From NCBI GenBank assembly GCA_035942255.1, contig DASZDG010000002.1:1-64000 (forward strand): a DNA stretch of 64,000 bases. The letters are read 5' to 3'. Below the pieces are notes generated by a model. That model was not told the DNA's origin. It made no database searches and saw only the letters and a list, made by a program, of their open reading frames with translations. The position numbers were made by a program, and so were the translations under genes. This document shows, one piece after another, positions 32,831-41,723 of this stretch. The stretch is from JALZEG01 sp035942255 (lineage in GTDB: Bacteria > Actinomycetota > CADDZG01 > WHSQ01). The first letter of the stretch is position 1; the number at the start of each line of letters is the position of its first letter.

Positions 32831-33389
32831 GCCCTTCTCCCGCCGCGTCCGCGCGGTGCCGCGGCTTGCGGTGCGCCATCATCCGCGCGTCGACGACGCG
32901 CGCCAGCCCGAGCGCCAGCACGACGTCCCCCACGCTGAGGACCTCCTTGAAGGGCGGGACGGGGATCGCGTCGCCGAGCCACGGCAGCGCGGTGTCTTCG
33001 TCGAGCGGCTCGTGCTTGAGGCTCGCGTCCTCGAGCGATCGCGTGACGCCCGCGGCCTCCGCGGAGCGCTCGAGCACCGGCATCGCGCCGTTGGCCGCGA
33101 TCACCAGGACGTTCAGCGCCATCCCGGCCCCCGCGAGCGTCAGCCCCGGCAGCGTCCGGTTCGCGAACAGCCACGTGGCGACCGCGGCGTTCGACGCGAG
33201 AACGACCGCGAGGCCCCCGGTCTCGCCCAGCCACTCCGGGTCCCAGTAGACGAACACGAGCTGCACGACGAGCCCGGCGACCAGCACCGGCGTCCAGCGG
33301 AACGTCGTCTCGGCGAGCTCGTGGAGCGAGCCCCCGCGCAACCGTGCGGCGACCCCGGCGAGGATTGCGATAACGAGCGCGGTGAGCAC
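32811..33389 (-). CDS. DUF5317 membrane protein
   Basis: A 192-residue protein with hydrophobic spans at about residues 2-15, 32-50, 60-75, 82-100 and 150-165. Conserved features include RWTPVLVAGLVVQL, AANGAMPV and a loop with LPWLGDAIPVPP, characteristic of DUF5317, a family of actinobacterial membrane proteins without known function. Start GTG 33389. Its end overlaps the convergent gene by 20 bases, and its start is divergent from the lipid kinase, leaving only 36 bases between them. Confidence 0.75.
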   Translation of the reverse strand: MLTALVIAILAGVAARLRGGSLHELAETTFRWTPVLVAGLVVQLVFVYWDPEWLGETGGLAVVLASNAAVATWLFANRTLPGLTLAGAGMALNVLVIAANGAMPVLERSAEAAGVTRSLEDASLKHEPLDEDTALPWLGDAIPVPPFKEVLSVGDVVLALGLARVVDARMMAHRKPRHRADAAGEGPRSASG

Positions 33390-33425
33390 GCCTGGAGGAT
33401 ACGCGCCTCCCGTACGATGCCCCCC

Positions 33426-34334
33426 GTGCAGAGGGTGCTGTTGATCGTGAACGCGCGGGCCGGCTCCGTCCGCGCGCGCACCAAGGACGTGATCGCGAAG
33501 GCGCTGTCGGCGGACTTCAAGCTCGAGGTGGCCGACACGATGTCGCGCGACCACGCGACCGCGCTTGCCGCGGACGCGGTCGACCGCGGGTTCGACGCCG
33601 TCGTCGCCTTCGGAGGCGACGGGACGATCAACGAAGCGGCGCAGAGCCTGGTCGGGACCGGGGTCACCCTGGGCGTCCTGCCGGGCGGCAGCACGAACGT
33701 CATGGCTCGGTCTCTCGGCATCCCGCGCGATCCCGTAGAGGCCACGGCGTTCCTCGCGTCGCGGCTGGCCGGGGGATCCCGGCGGTCGATCAACGTCGGC
33801 TCGAACGAGGGCCGGTACTTCATCTTCTCGACCGGGATCGGGCTCGACGCCGAGGTCGTGAAGCGCGTCGAGGGCGACCCCGAGGCGAAGGCGCGCAGCG
33901 CCGAGTGGACGTTCCTGCGCAAGGCCCTCGCCGCTGGTTTCGGCGAATACCGCGGCGCCGAGCCGTCGATCAAGGTCGAGGTCGAGGGCCGCGAACCGAC
34001 GACCGCGGTCTTCGCCATCTGCTGCAACGGGCGCCCGTTCACGTACTTCAAACGGTGGCCGGTCGACGCGTGCCCCGGTGCGAGCCTCGACGGCGGCCTC
34101 GACCTGTTCAGCCTCCGCAAGGTCCGCCTGGCGACGGTCCCGCGGATCGCCTGGTCGGTGTTCGTCAGCCGCTCGCACGTCCGGTGGCGCAGCGGCCGCT
34201 ACGACCACGACGTCCGGGAGGTCCGGCTCACCTGCGAGCGGCCGCTTCCCGTCCAGGTCGACGGGGACTACATCGGGGAACAGGAACGGGCGACGATCCG
34301 TTTGATACCGCGAGGGCTGGACGTCCTGGTCTAG
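33426..34334 (+). CDS. Diacylglycerol kinase-family lipid kinase
   Basis: A 302-residue ATP-dependent lipid kinase. Motifs include LLIVNARAGS at the start, the nucleotide site VVAFGGDGTINEAAQ (about residue 60) and GVLPGGSTNVMARSLGIP (about 87). The C-terminal part carries DGDY near the substrate pocket. GTG 33426 is preferred because TACGAT (33413-33418) lies seven bases upstream, the leaderless arrangement used elsewhere in this window; ATG 33417 overlaps that hexamer. Substrates of bacterial members include diacylglycerol, sphingosine-like lipids and polyprenol lipids; the sequence does not choose. Confidence 0.88.
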   Translation: MQRVLLIVNARAGSVRARTKDVIAKALSADFKLEVADTMSRDHATALAADAVDRGFDAVVAFGGDGTINEAAQSLVGTGVTLGVLPGGSTNVMARSLGIPRDPVEATAFLASRLAGGSRRSINVGSNEGRYFIFSTGIGLDAEVVKRVEGDPEAKARSAEWTFLRKALAAGFGEYRGAEPSIKVEVEGREPTTAVFAICCNGRPFTYFKRWPVDACPGASLDGGLDLFSLRKVRLATVPRIAWSVFVSRSHVRWRSGRYDHDVREVRLTCERPLPVQVDGDYIGEQERATIRLIPRGLDVLV

Positions 34335-34382
34335 GGCCGCGCCCGCTTTAGAGTCATGACCCACCGAGAAGGAGTGCCCCGT

Positions 34383-35522
34383 ATGGCCATGCCCACCGTC
34401 GAGCAGATCACCGCCGTCCTCGGCGAGATCCAGGACCCCGAGCTCCACCGGGGGCTGAACGAGCTGAACATGGTCCGGGACGTCCGCGTCTCGGGCGACG
34501 AAGTCGCCGTGCTGATCGCGCTCACGATCCCGGGCTGCCCGCTGAAGGACTACTTCTACACGGTGATCCCGGCCCGGCTGAAGGAGGAGTGGCCGCAGAT
34601 CGCGCACGTCAAGGTCGAGCTCACCTCGATGACCGAGGAGGAGCGCGCCGCTCTGGTCGGGGGGCTGCGGAAGGAGACCCCCGCGCCGTTCGCGCGCAGC
34701 GACTCGCCGACGCAGGTGATCGCGATCGGGTCGGGCAAGGGCGGCGTCGGCAAGTCCACGACGACCGTGAACATCGCCGCGTCGCTGGCGAAGCTCGGGC
34801 ACACCGTCGGCCTTCTCGACGCGGACGTGTGGGGCTTCTCGATCCCGCGCATGCTCGGCATCCACGAGCGCCCGACGGTCGTCGAGGACATGATCATGCC
34901 GCCGACGATGTTCGGCGTGAAGGTCGTCTCGATCGGCCTCTTCACCACCGAGGACAACCCGGTCGTGTGGCGCGGCCCGATGCTCCACAAGGCCCTCCAG
35001 CAGTTCCTGACCGACGTCCACTGGGACGAGCCGGACTACCTGCTGGTCGACCTCCCTCCGGGCACCGGCGACGTCTCGATCTCGATCGCGCAGTTCCTGC
35101 CCGGCGCGAGCATGCTGATCGTCACGACACCGCAGGCGGTCGCCGAGAAGGTCGCGCAGCGCGCGGGCTTCATGGCGGAGAAGACCGGGCTCGACGTCGT
35201 CGGTGTCGTGGAGAACATGTCGTACTTCCGCGGTGACGACGGCAAGGTCTACGACATCTTCGGGAGCGGCGGGGGCCGGACGCTCGCGGACAGGCTCGAG
35301 GTCCCGCTGCTCGGGCAGATCCCGATCGACCCGCACCTGCGCGAGTACGCCGACCACGGCGCGCCGATCGTCCTGCAGGAGCCGGACAGCGAGGTCGCGC
35401 AGGCGCTCGAGCAGACGGCGAAGGAGCTGGTGAACCTGCTGCCGCCGAAGCCGAAGCCGTCGAAGCGGATCTCGCTGCCGATCATGAGCATGGCGCCCGG
35501 CCCCCACGGGCACAGCCACTAG
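34383..35522 (+). CDS. Mrp/NBP35-type iron-sulfur carrier ATPase
   Basis: A 379-residue protein. Residues 1-90 form a MIP18-type domain (LGEIQDPELHRGLNELNMV, IPGCPLKDYF). The P-loop ATPase begins at about residue 110 with GSGKGGVGKSTTTVNIA and includes LLDADVWGFSIPRMLG and LVDLPPGTGDVSI. The usual CxxC of Mrp near the C-terminus is not present in the visible tail, which ends in a His-rich HGHSH. The role is iron-sulfur cluster assembly or transfer. ATG 34383 has AAGGAG eight bases upstream. It converges on pnp, the two stops sharing CTAG. Confidence 0.92.
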   Translation: MAMPTVEQITAVLGEIQDPELHRGLNELNMVRDVRVSGDEVAVLIALTIPGCPLKDYFYTVIPARLKEEWPQIAHVKVELTSMTEEERAALVGGLRKETPAPFARSDSPTQVIAIGSGKGGVGKSTTTVNIAASLAKLGHTVGLLDADVWGFSIPRMLGIHERPTVVEDMIMPPTMFGVKVVSIGLFTTEDNPVVWRGPMLHKALQQFLTDVHWDEPDYLLVDLPPGTGDVSISIAQFLPGASMLIVTTPQAVAEKVAQRAGFMAEKTGLDVVGVVENMSYFRGDDGKVYDIFGSGGGRTLADRLEVPLLGQIPIDPHLREYADHGAPIVLQEPDSEVAQALEQTAKELVNLLPPKPKPSKRISLPIMSMAPGPHGHSH

Positions 35523-36274
35523 AGCGCGGCGACCACACCCCTCAACAACGCCTCGACGCGGCCGGCCCCCTCGACCCCCGCGCGCCGGACCTCTTCGTGG
35601 TCGAGGGCCGCGCCCAGACCCGCGGCGGCATTGGTGACGAGCGACAGCCCCAGCACGCGCGCGCCGCGCGAACGGGCCGCGATCGCCTCGTGGACCGTCG
35701 ACATCCCGACGAGGTCGGCGCCGAGCGTCGCCAGCATGCGGATCTCCGCCGGCGTCTCGTACACGGGCCCGATGACTCCGGCGTAGACGCCCTCGCGGAT
35801 CCCCGGCGAGACCGCGCCTGCCAGCACCCGCAGCCCCGCGTCGTACACCTCCGTCATGTCGAGGAAGCTCGCGCCGCCGATCAGCGGGTTCGATCCCGTG
35901 AGGTTCAGGTGGTCGGAGATCAGCACGAGCTCTCCCACCGAGAGCGACGTGTTGATGCCCCCCGCCGCGTTGGTCAGCACGACGACCTCGCACCCGGCGT
36001 CGACGGCCGCGAGCACCGCGTGCGCGACGGCCGCCGGAGCGTGCCCTTCGTACAGGTGCACGCGCCCGGCAAGCACCAGTGACGGCACCCCTTCGATCTC
36101 GCCCGCGTAAAGAGCGCCTTCGTGTCCGGGGACGCGCGGGCGCGGCCATCCCTCTATGTCCGAGTACGGGATCGCCGTCGCGCCGGTGAGGCGTTCGGCG
36201 ACCGAACCGAGGCCCGACCCGAGGACGATCGCGACGCGGTAGTCGGCGCGGCCGGTGAGATCCGCGATCGACAT
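35519..36274 (-). CDS. Purine nucleoside phosphorylase
   Basis: A 251-residue trimeric-type phosphorylase (PNP/MTAP family) releasing ribose-1-phosphate and a purine base. Motifs are VLGSGLGSVAERL at the start, GRVHLYEGH, LTNAAGGINTSL (phosphate site), the GPVYETPAEIRML signature and LSLVTNAAAGL with the base-recognising Asn. ATG 36274 follows a cytidine deaminase gene with only a 14-base gap, forming a two-gene nucleoside-salvage operon. Confidence 0.93.
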   Translation of the reverse strand: MSIADLTGRADYRVAIVLGSGLGSVAERLTGATAIPYSDIEGWPRPRVPGHEGALYAGEIEGVPSLVLAGRVHLYEGHAPAAVAHAVLAAVDAGCEVVVLTNAAGGINTSLSVGELVLISDHLNLTGSNPLIGGASFLDMTEVYDAGLRVLAGAVSPGIREGVYAGVIGPVYETPAEIRMLATLGADLVGMSTVHEAIAARSRGARVLGLSLVTNAAAGLGAALDHEEVRRAGVEGAGRVEALLRGVVAAL

Positions 36275-36288
36275 TTTCTGCGAAGCGG

Positions 36289-36696
36289 TCAGATGCCCGT
36301 CGACTCGCTCAGCTGGTCGGCCGAGAACGGGTCCGGCAGGAGCGAGTCCAGGCGCCGCGGCCCGTCGACCGCGTCCACGAGCAGCTCCGGCCCTCCGGCT
36401 TCGAACAGCAGCTGGCGGCACCGGCCACAGGGGCTGAGGACGTTGCCCTCGAGGTCGGCGATCGTGACGCCGACGAAGCGGCCGCCGCCGGAATCGTAGA
36501 GGGCGGAGACCAGGCCGCACTCGGCGCAGAGGCTGATCCCGAACGACGCGTTCTCGACGGTGCAGCCGGTGAGGATGCTGCCGTCGTCGAGCAGTGCGGC
36601 GGCGCCCATGGGGCTCTTCGAGTAGGGGGCATAGGCGCGGCCCGCCGCTTCGACGGCCTCGTTGCGTAGCTCGTCCCAGTCCACTCGCTCGGTCAT
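36289..36696 (-). CDS. cdd: Cytidine deaminase
   Basis: A 135-residue zinc enzyme converting cytidine or deoxycytidine to uridine. YAPYSKSPMGAAAL, NASFGISLCAECGLVSAL and SPCGRCRQLLFE give the tetrameric (three-Cys zinc) class, with Glu in CAE as the proton shuttle. A short Pro/Ser C-terminal tail follows. ATG 36696 is preferred over an upstream ATG at 36732 because the family starts there. It is upstream of, and close to, the purine nucleoside phosphorylase gene. Confidence 0.95.
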   Translation of the reverse strand: MTERVDWDELRNEAVEAAGRAYAPYSKSPMGAAALLDDGSILTGCTVENASFGISLCAECGLVSALYDSGGGRFVGVTIADLEGNVLSPCGRCRQLLFEAGGPELLVDAVDGPRRLDSLLPDPFSADQLSESTGI

Positions 36697-36773
36697 GGCG
36701 CCATTGTGGTCGCTCGGCTTTCTTCGCGCCACTCCGGCCCGGGTGCGCGGGCGTCTGCTCTAGGCTCCCGGAC

Positions 36774-37331
36774 GTGAAGATCTACACGCGCAAGGGCGAC
36801 GACGGCACGACCGGGTTGCTCTACGGGGGCCGCGTCGGCAAGGACGACCTGCGCACCGAGGTCTACGGCACGCTCGACGAGACCGTCTCCGCGCTCGGCG
36901 TCGCGCGCGGCGCGGGCCTCGTCGAGAGGGTCGAGCAGATCGTCGTCCGCATCCAGCGCGAGATGTTCGTCGCCGGCGCACAGCTCGCTACGTCCGAGGA
37001 GAACCAGCCGAAGCTCACCGAGGGCGTCTCGAAGGTCACGCCGTCGATGACCGAGCAGGCGGAACGCGACATCGACGCTCTGCTCGACGAGCATCCGTTG
37101 CCGCAGGAGTTCGTGCTCCCGGGCGAGACGGCCGGGTCCGCCGGGCTCGACCTCGCGCGCTCGATCGTGCGGCGCGCCGAGCGCCAGGCGGTGGCCATGA
37201 GCCGCGGGGGCCTCGTGCCCGACCCGGAGATCCTGCGCTATCTCAACCGCGTCTCGGACCTCCTGTTCGCGCTCGCGCGCTACGAGGAGGCGTCACGCGG
37301 CCTGCGGGCCGCGCCCTCGCGGGAGCGGTGA
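36774..37331 (+). CDS. Corrinoid adenosyltransferase, PduO type
   Basis: A 185-residue enzyme transferring the adenosyl group of ATP to cob(I)alamin. The N-terminal ATP site is IYTRKGDDGTTGLLYGGRV, with YGTLDETVSALG following. The C-terminal signature is LDLARSIVRRAERQAV...LRYLNRVSDLLFALAR. GTG 36774 has TAGGCT seven bases upstream and no ribosome site, so it is probably leaderless. The next gene (Nudix) starts four bases after its stop. It supplies coenzyme B12 to enzymes encoded elsewhere. Confidence 0.93.
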   Translation: MKIYTRKGDDGTTGLLYGGRVGKDDLRTEVYGTLDETVSALGVARGAGLVERVEQIVVRIQREMFVAGAQLATSEENQPKLTEGVSKVTPSMTEQAERDIDALLDEHPLPQEFVLPGETAGSAGLDLARSIVRRAERQAVAMSRGGLVPDPEILRYLNRVSDLLFALARYEEASRGLRAAPSRER

Positions 37332-37335
37332 CGGC

Positions 37336-37860
37336 GTGCCGAGCGTGTCACCCGAGCCGAGCGCGTTCCGGTTCTGCCCCGTCGACGGGACCGCGCTCGA
37401 GGAGCCGGACAAGGACGGGGGGACGCGCTGCCCGAGCTGCGGCCGGTCCTGGTACCGCAACTCCTCTCCGGTCGTCGGCTGCGTGATCGTCCGCGGCGGT
37501 CGCGCCCTCGCCACCGTCCGCGGGATCGAGCCGCACAAGGGCAAGCTCGACATGCCGGGCGGCTTCCTCCTGAACGGCGAGGACCCGCTCGACGGCCTGA
37601 AGCGCGAGATCCGGGAGGAGCTCGGCATCGAGATCGAGGTCGACGCCTCCGATCTCGTGCAGATGGCACCCCACGTCTACGCTCACGAGGACGACTTCAA
37701 CCTCGCGCTCGGGTTCCGCGCGCGCTGGGTCTCCGGCGAGGTGACGCCGGCCGACGACGTCGCGGACGTGAGGTGGGTGTCGCCGGGCGAGATCGACGAC
37801 CTGGAATGGGCATGGGAGCACGACAGGGAGCTCGTTAGAAAGGTGTTGAGCGATGCGTGA
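37336..37860 (+). CDS. Nudix hydrolase with zinc ribbon
   Basis: A 174-residue protein. A zinc ribbon (FCPVDGTALE...CPSCGRSW, residues about 13-40) precedes a Nudix domain whose box reads GGFLLNGEDPLDGLKREIREELGI, a full GX5EX7REUXEEXGU match. A zinc ribbon plus Nudix resembles NudC-type NAD-capped RNA or NADH pyrophosphatases, but the NudC SQPWPFPxS motif is not seen, so the substrate is open. It starts at GTG 37336. Its end overlaps the next gene by eight bases. Confidence 0.88.
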   Translation: MPSVSPEPSAFRFCPVDGTALEEPDKDGGTRCPSCGRSWYRNSSPVVGCVIVRGGRALATVRGIEPHKGKLDMPGGFLLNGEDPLDGLKREIREELGIEIEVDASDLVQMAPHVYAHEDDFNLALGFRARWVSGEVTPADDVADVRWVSPGEIDDLEWAWEHDRELVRKVLSDA

Positions 37861-38257
37861 CAAGAAGGTGGAGGTGCCGGCTCTCGGTGACGCCGAAGAC
37901 GTCGCCCGGATCTTCGGCGTGCTGCGGTTGGGCATCGGCGTCGCGACGATGATCGCTCCGTCGTTCGTGTCGAAGGTCTGGCTGGGTCGCGGCGCCGAGG
38001 ACACTTCATCCCGTGTCGGGATGCGCGGGCTCGGGGGCCGCGAGGCCGCCATCGGCCTGGGAACTCTCCTCGCGCTCGAGCACGACCGGCCCGTGCGCGG
38101 CTGGATCGAAGCCGGCGCGCTTGCCGACGCGGCCGACGCGTTCGGCGTCGTCGCGCAGCGCAAGAGCCTGCCCGCGGCGCGCTGGATGCTCGCCGCAGGC
38201 ATCGCCGCGGCGTCCGCGTGGTTCTGCACGCAGCTGGCCGCAGAGCTAGGTGAATGA
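37853..38257 (+). CDS. Small membrane protein of unknown function
   Basis: A 134-residue protein with a short hydrophilic start, then hydrophobic segments at about residues 22-44, 57-75, 84-98 and 108-124. It contains VLRLGIGVATMIAPSFVSKVWLG and MRGLGGREAAIGLG, reminiscent of small DUF4267-like membrane proteins, but I do not recognise it firmly. It overlaps the Nudix gene by eight bases and ends at the start of a palindromic repeat. Confidence 0.55.
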   Translation: MRDKKVEVPALGDAEDVARIFGVLRLGIGVATMIAPSFVSKVWLGRGAEDTSSRVGMRGLGGREAAIGLGTLLALEHDRPVRGWIEAGALADAADAFGVVAQRKSLPAARWMLAAGIAAASAWFCTQLAAELGE

Positions 38258-38300
38258 CCGGGAGACTCCCGTAGGACGGCATCGCTTGCGATGCCGTTAG
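38257..38300 (+). repeat. Dispersed palindromic repeat, copy D
   Basis: The core TAGGACGGCATCGCTTGCG at 38273-38291 extends to a perfect hairpin ACGGCATCGC-TT-GCGATGCCGT (38276-38297) followed by TTAG. The first hairpin of the other copies is replaced by CGGGAGACTCCCG. It lies directly between the membrane protein and the acyl-CoA dehydrogenase start. Confidence 0.7.
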
Positions 38301-38305
38301 GACCG

Positions 38306-39460
38306 ATGGACTTCAGCCACTCCGAGGAGCAGCTCGCGTTCTACGCGTCCGTGAAGGACTTCGCCGCGCGCGTGGTGCAGCCGGGCGCCCACGAGCGCGA
38401 CGTGGAGAGCCGCTTCGATCGAGACGTGTGGGACGCACTGGGGGAGTTCGGCCTTCTCGGCCTTCCCGTGCCGGAGGAGTACGGGGGCTCGGGCGCGGAT
38501 ATCGTCACGACCTGTCTCGCGCTGGAGGCCCTCGCCGAAGGCGGCCACGACGGCGGGCTGGGGCTCTCGGTCGGCGCGCACGTGACGATCGGCACCGTCC
38601 CGATCTGGCTGCACGGCACCGAAGAGCAGAAGCGCCGCTACCTTCCCGACCTGTGCTCGGGCCGCGCGATCGGAGCGATGGCGATCACCGAGCCAGAAGC
38701 GGGGTCGGACGCCGGCGCGATCAAGTGCAGGGCCGTGCGCGACGGCTCCGACTGGGTGATCAGTGGCTCGAAGATCTTCATCACCAACGGCTCCATTGCC
38801 GACTCCGTGATCGTGATCGCGGTGACGGATCCCGGCGCCGGGCCCGGCCAGGGTGTGTCCGCGTTCATCGTCGAGACCGACAACCCGGGCTTCGCCGTCG
38901 GGCGCGACCTCGACAAGATGGGGACGCGCTCTTCGCCACTGTCGTTGCTGCACTTCGACGACTGCCGCGTTCCGGGCGACGCGCTGCTGGGGGCCGAGGG
39001 GGCCGCGCTCTGGCAGGTCGCGTTCGAGTGCTTCGACTGGGAGCGGACGGTGATGATCGCCTCGTCCCTCGGCGGGATGAAGGCGTCGCTCGACGGTGCT
39101 GTCGCGTACGCCAAGCAGCGCGTCTCGTTCGGGAAGCCGATCGCGCACCACCAGGCGATCCAGCACAAGCTCGCCGAGATGAAGACGAACCTCGACGCGG
39201 CGCGGCTCGTGCTCTACCGCGCCGCGTGGCTGAAGCAGGAGGGGCTGCCGCACATGGTCGAGGCGAGCGTCGCGAAGCTGTTCGTCGCCGAGGCCGCGAT
39301 GCGCAACGCGATCGAGGCGACGCAGATCTTCGGCGGGTACGGCTACATCAAGGAGTACCCGATCGAGCGCTCGATGCGGGACGCGAAGCTGCTCTCGATC
39401 GGCGGCGGGACCTCCGAGATCCAGAAGATGATCATCGCCAGGGGGCTGCTGGGCGAGTAG
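38306..39460 (+). CDS. Acyl-CoA dehydrogenase
   Basis: A 384-residue FAD enzyme. FAD and substrate motifs include MAITEPEAGSD (about residue 127), WVISGSKIFITNGS, the Arg region QRVSFGKPIAHHQAIQHKLAEM and the C-terminal YGYIKEYPIERSMRDAKLLSIGGGTSEIQ. In this family the catalytic Glu of many members lies near the end or within GYGYxxEYP, and Glu is present there. ATG 38306 is preferred over ATG 38291, which lies inside the palindromic repeat. The chain-length preference cannot be read. Confidence 0.93.
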   Translation: MDFSHSEEQLAFYASVKDFAARVVQPGAHERDVESRFDRDVWDALGEFGLLGLPVPEEYGGSGADIVTTCLALEALAEGGHDGGLGLSVGAHVTIGTVPIWLHGTEEQKRRYLPDLCSGRAIGAMAITEPEAGSDAGAIKCRAVRDGSDWVISGSKIFITNGSIADSVIVIAVTDPGAGPGQGVSAFIVETDNPGFAVGRDLDKMGTRSSPLSLLHFDDCRVPGDALLGAEGAALWQVAFECFDWERTVMIASSLGGMKASLDGAVAYAKQRVSFGKPIAHHQAIQHKLAEMKTNLDAARLVLYRAAWLKQEGLPHMVEASVAKLFVAEAAMRNAIEATQIFGGYGYIKEYPIERSMRDAKLLSIGGGTSEIQKMIIARGLLGE

Positions 39461-39548
39461 ACGCGGAATCACAAGCATGTGACTCCCCGTATTTCTGCGC
39501 ATGCGGCCGCATGTCAAGGCAGACTTCGCGACCGCCGATATCTAGCTG

Positions 39549-41015
39549 ATGGATCAGCTAATCGCCTGCCCGGACTGCGGGACGCCGAACCGCATCGACG
39601 CCGAACTGTGCGTCCAGTGCTGGCGCGGGATGAGCGACGAGCTCGCGCAGAAGATCCCGATGACGTCGTTCGCGCCCCCGCCTCCGCCCGTGGTGCCGAG
39701 GACGCTCCGCCCGGCGCCCGCGGTCAAGAAGGCGCCTGCTCCGGAGCCGGTGCCCGAGCGGGAGAGCACTCCTCCCCTGGCGCCGTACTTCGCCCCCGCG
39801 GCGCCCGCGGCCGAGGGAGCGACCGCCGTAGCCACCGGCACGGTGACCGTTCCCACGATCGTGACGCAGCGGCGCGAGAGCGTCGCGTTGTGGTCCTTCT
39901 GGCACCTCGCGCTCGTCGGCATCTGTGCCTGGTTCCTCCCGATCGTAGTGACGTACCAGATGGCCGGGAACTTCGAGGGCCGCGGGATGATGGACGCGGC
40001 GCTGGCGATCCAGGTCGGCGGTTACCTCGTCGGGGGCCTCGCGGTCGCGTTCCTCGTGTACCGCTACCAGTACGGCGACTGGGACTCCGTCGGGCTGCGC
40101 CGCACCGAGCGGTCGCTCACCGAGGCCGCCCAAGGATTCGGGCTCGGCGTCGTTCTCATCGCGTCCTTCGTCGGCGGCGTCTACCTCGTCGCGCAGAAGC
40201 TCGACGTCGACGGGCTCGTCCGCACTCTCGTCGGAGCGACGACCGGGCCGGGCTTCGTCCTCGGCGCGCTCGTCGTCGTGGTGGGGGCCCCGGTCATCGA
40301 GGAGATCTACTTCCGCGGCATGCTCTTCAACCGCGCGAAGCGCGAGAGCGGCTTCGGCGGCGCGGTCGTCGTGACGACGATCCTGTTCGTGCTCGCTCAC
40401 GGCTCGGGCCTGCTCGACCCGCCCCGGCTGCTTCTCGGGCTGTCGATGGGGCTCGTGCGCAAGACGAAGTCCGTGTGGTTCACGATCGGGGGCCACGCCG
40501 CGTGGAACCTCGGCGTAGTCGTGCTCGGCATCACGCTGCTCACGGGGCCGGCGCACACCTTCACCGCCGCCGACGGGTCGTTCTCTCTCCGGCACCCCGC
40601 GCAGTGGGACCGCATGGAGGAGGTCGAAGGTCTCGGGACCGACCTCGACCTCGTGCTGACGACCCCCGCGGGCGCCTTCATCGGCGTCGGCCGGTCCGAG
40701 ATGGCGCCGGGCGTGAACCGCAGCAACCTCGGGTCCGTCCTGAGCCGCGCGCAGGGTGCGCTGCCGATGGGCGGCATGAAGATGGGCCCGATCCAGGAGA
40801 CGAACGTCGTGCGCGGGGACCTCGCCAAGACCTACGAGTCGAGGATCGAGATCCAAGACCCGATGCTCGGAAAGGGTCAGGCGCGGATGGTCGCGGTGGT
40901 CAGAGAAGGGTCGACGAAGCTGATGGTCGCCGTCATGGCGTGCCCCGAGGCCGAGTGCGCCGCCGCCGACGCGGACTTCGACGAGATGCTCCGCTCCGTG
41001 AGCTTCTCCCGCTAG
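39549..41015 (+). CDS. CPBP-family intramembrane protease with zinc ribbon and C-terminal domain
   Basis: A 488-residue protein with three parts. An N-terminal zinc ribbon (CPDCGTPN...CVQC) is followed by a Pro/Ala linker. The CPBP (Abi) membrane domain at about residues 115-335 carries EEIYFRG, a His in FVLAHGSG and GHAAWN, the catalytic Glu/His set of Rce1-like proteases. A soluble domain of about 150 residues with FSLRHPAQWDRME is PsbP/LpqN-like. TATCTA lies shortly before ATG 39549. It may process membrane-associated peptides; the substrates are unknown. Confidence 0.85.
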   Translation: MDQLIACPDCGTPNRIDAELCVQCWRGMSDELAQKIPMTSFAPPPPPVVPRTLRPAPAVKKAPAPEPVPERESTPPLAPYFAPAAPAAEGATAVATGTVTVPTIVTQRRESVALWSFWHLALVGICAWFLPIVVTYQMAGNFEGRGMMDAALAIQVGGYLVGGLAVAFLVYRYQYGDWDSVGLRRTERSLTEAAQGFGLGVVLIASFVGGVYLVAQKLDVDGLVRTLVGATTGPGFVLGALVVVVGAPVIEEIYFRGMLFNRAKRESGFGGAVVVTTILFVLAHGSGLLDPPRLLLGLSMGLVRKTKSVWFTIGGHAAWNLGVVVLGITLLTGPAHTFTAADGSFSLRHPAQWDRMEEVEGLGTDLDLVLTTPAGAFIGVGRSEMAPGVNRSNLGSVLSRAQGALPMGGMKMGPIQETNVVRGDLAKTYESRIEIQDPMLGKGQARMVAVVREGSTKLMVAVMACPEAECAAADADFDEMLRSVSFSR

Positions 41016-41662
41016 ACCCCGTCCTCTGCGGGAACCGACAGCCGTACCAGGCGGGCGAGCTCGCGGCCGATCGAGGTCACGCCGTCGGGGGTCTCGACCG
41101 TGATCGGGCCCTCCATCGGAGCGATGTCCTTCACGTACAGGGTCGCGCCGGGGCGGATGCCGTTCTGGTCGAAGTAGGGGAGGACCTCCTCCGTCACCTC
41201 GGAGATCTGCTCGACGGTCCCGGTCCCGCCGGCCTCGGTCTCGCTCAGCCGCTGGAGGACCCGGAAGTCGACGACGCAGATCGGGTGCCCGTGGGGGCAG
41301 TACGCGGGGTAGTCGAGCGCCTTCGCCATCGCCTCCTCCACCCGCGCGGAGATCGCGTGCTCGATGCGGTGGGCCTCGCTGTGGACCTCGTACCAGGCCA
41401 TCCCGAGCTTCTGCACGAGAAGGCACTCGACGAGCCGGTGGCGCCGCAGGATCGTGTGGGCGAGCCGCCGCCCCTCGCCCGTGAGCATGATCGACCCGCC
41501 CTTCTCCCGGACCAGGTAGCCCTCGCCGGCGAGACGCTTCAGCATCTCGGAGGCGGAGGGGAGCGACACCTCGAGGGTCCGCGCCAGGACCGTTGCGGTG
41601 ATGCGGTCGCCATCCTCCTCGAGTCGCTTGATCTCTTCCAGGTAGTCCTCTACGCCCCTCAT
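41012..41662 (-). CDS. DtxR/MntR-family metal-dependent regulator
   Basis: A 216-residue repressor. The winged helix (YLEEIKRLEEDGDRITATVL, LPSASEMLKRLAGEGYLV) is followed by the dimerisation/metal domain (LRRHRLVECLLVQKLG, EVHSEAHRIEHAIS, CPHGHPI) and a FeoA-like SH3 domain (about residues 140-210). This is the architecture of iron or manganese sensors such as IdeR. ATG 41662 has TACACT six bases upstream, so the mRNA is probably leaderless. No metal transporter is adjacent. It converges on the CPBP gene with a shared CTAG. Confidence 0.9.
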   Translation of the reverse strand: MRGVEDYLEEIKRLEEDGDRITATVLARTLEVSLPSASEMLKRLAGEGYLVREKGGSIMLTGEGRRLAHTILRRHRLVECLLVQKLGMAWYEVHSEAHRIEHAISARVEEAMAKALDYPAYCPHGHPICVVDFRVLQRLSETEAGGTGTVEQISEVTEEVLPYFDQNGIRPGATLYVKDIAPMEGPITVETPDGVTSIGRELARLVRLSVPAEDGV

Positions 41663-41723
41663 CGCACAAGTGTACTAGGGGCCTGACCTGCACATTTGCC
41701 CCATCTGCTAGGGTCTGCCGCTG

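Noticed and set aside
32811..36149. A 1112-codon open frame on the minus strand
   Set aside because: Only its last 193 codons (from 33389) are a real gene. The rest lies opposite the lipid kinase and mrp and over pnp in another frame, with the Arg/Asp/Val-rich composition of a high-GC shadow.
41663..41723. IdeR-type iron box upstream of the DtxR-like gene
   Set aside because: The gap has TACACT and short palindromic fragments, but no sequence close to the IdeR or MntR consensus.
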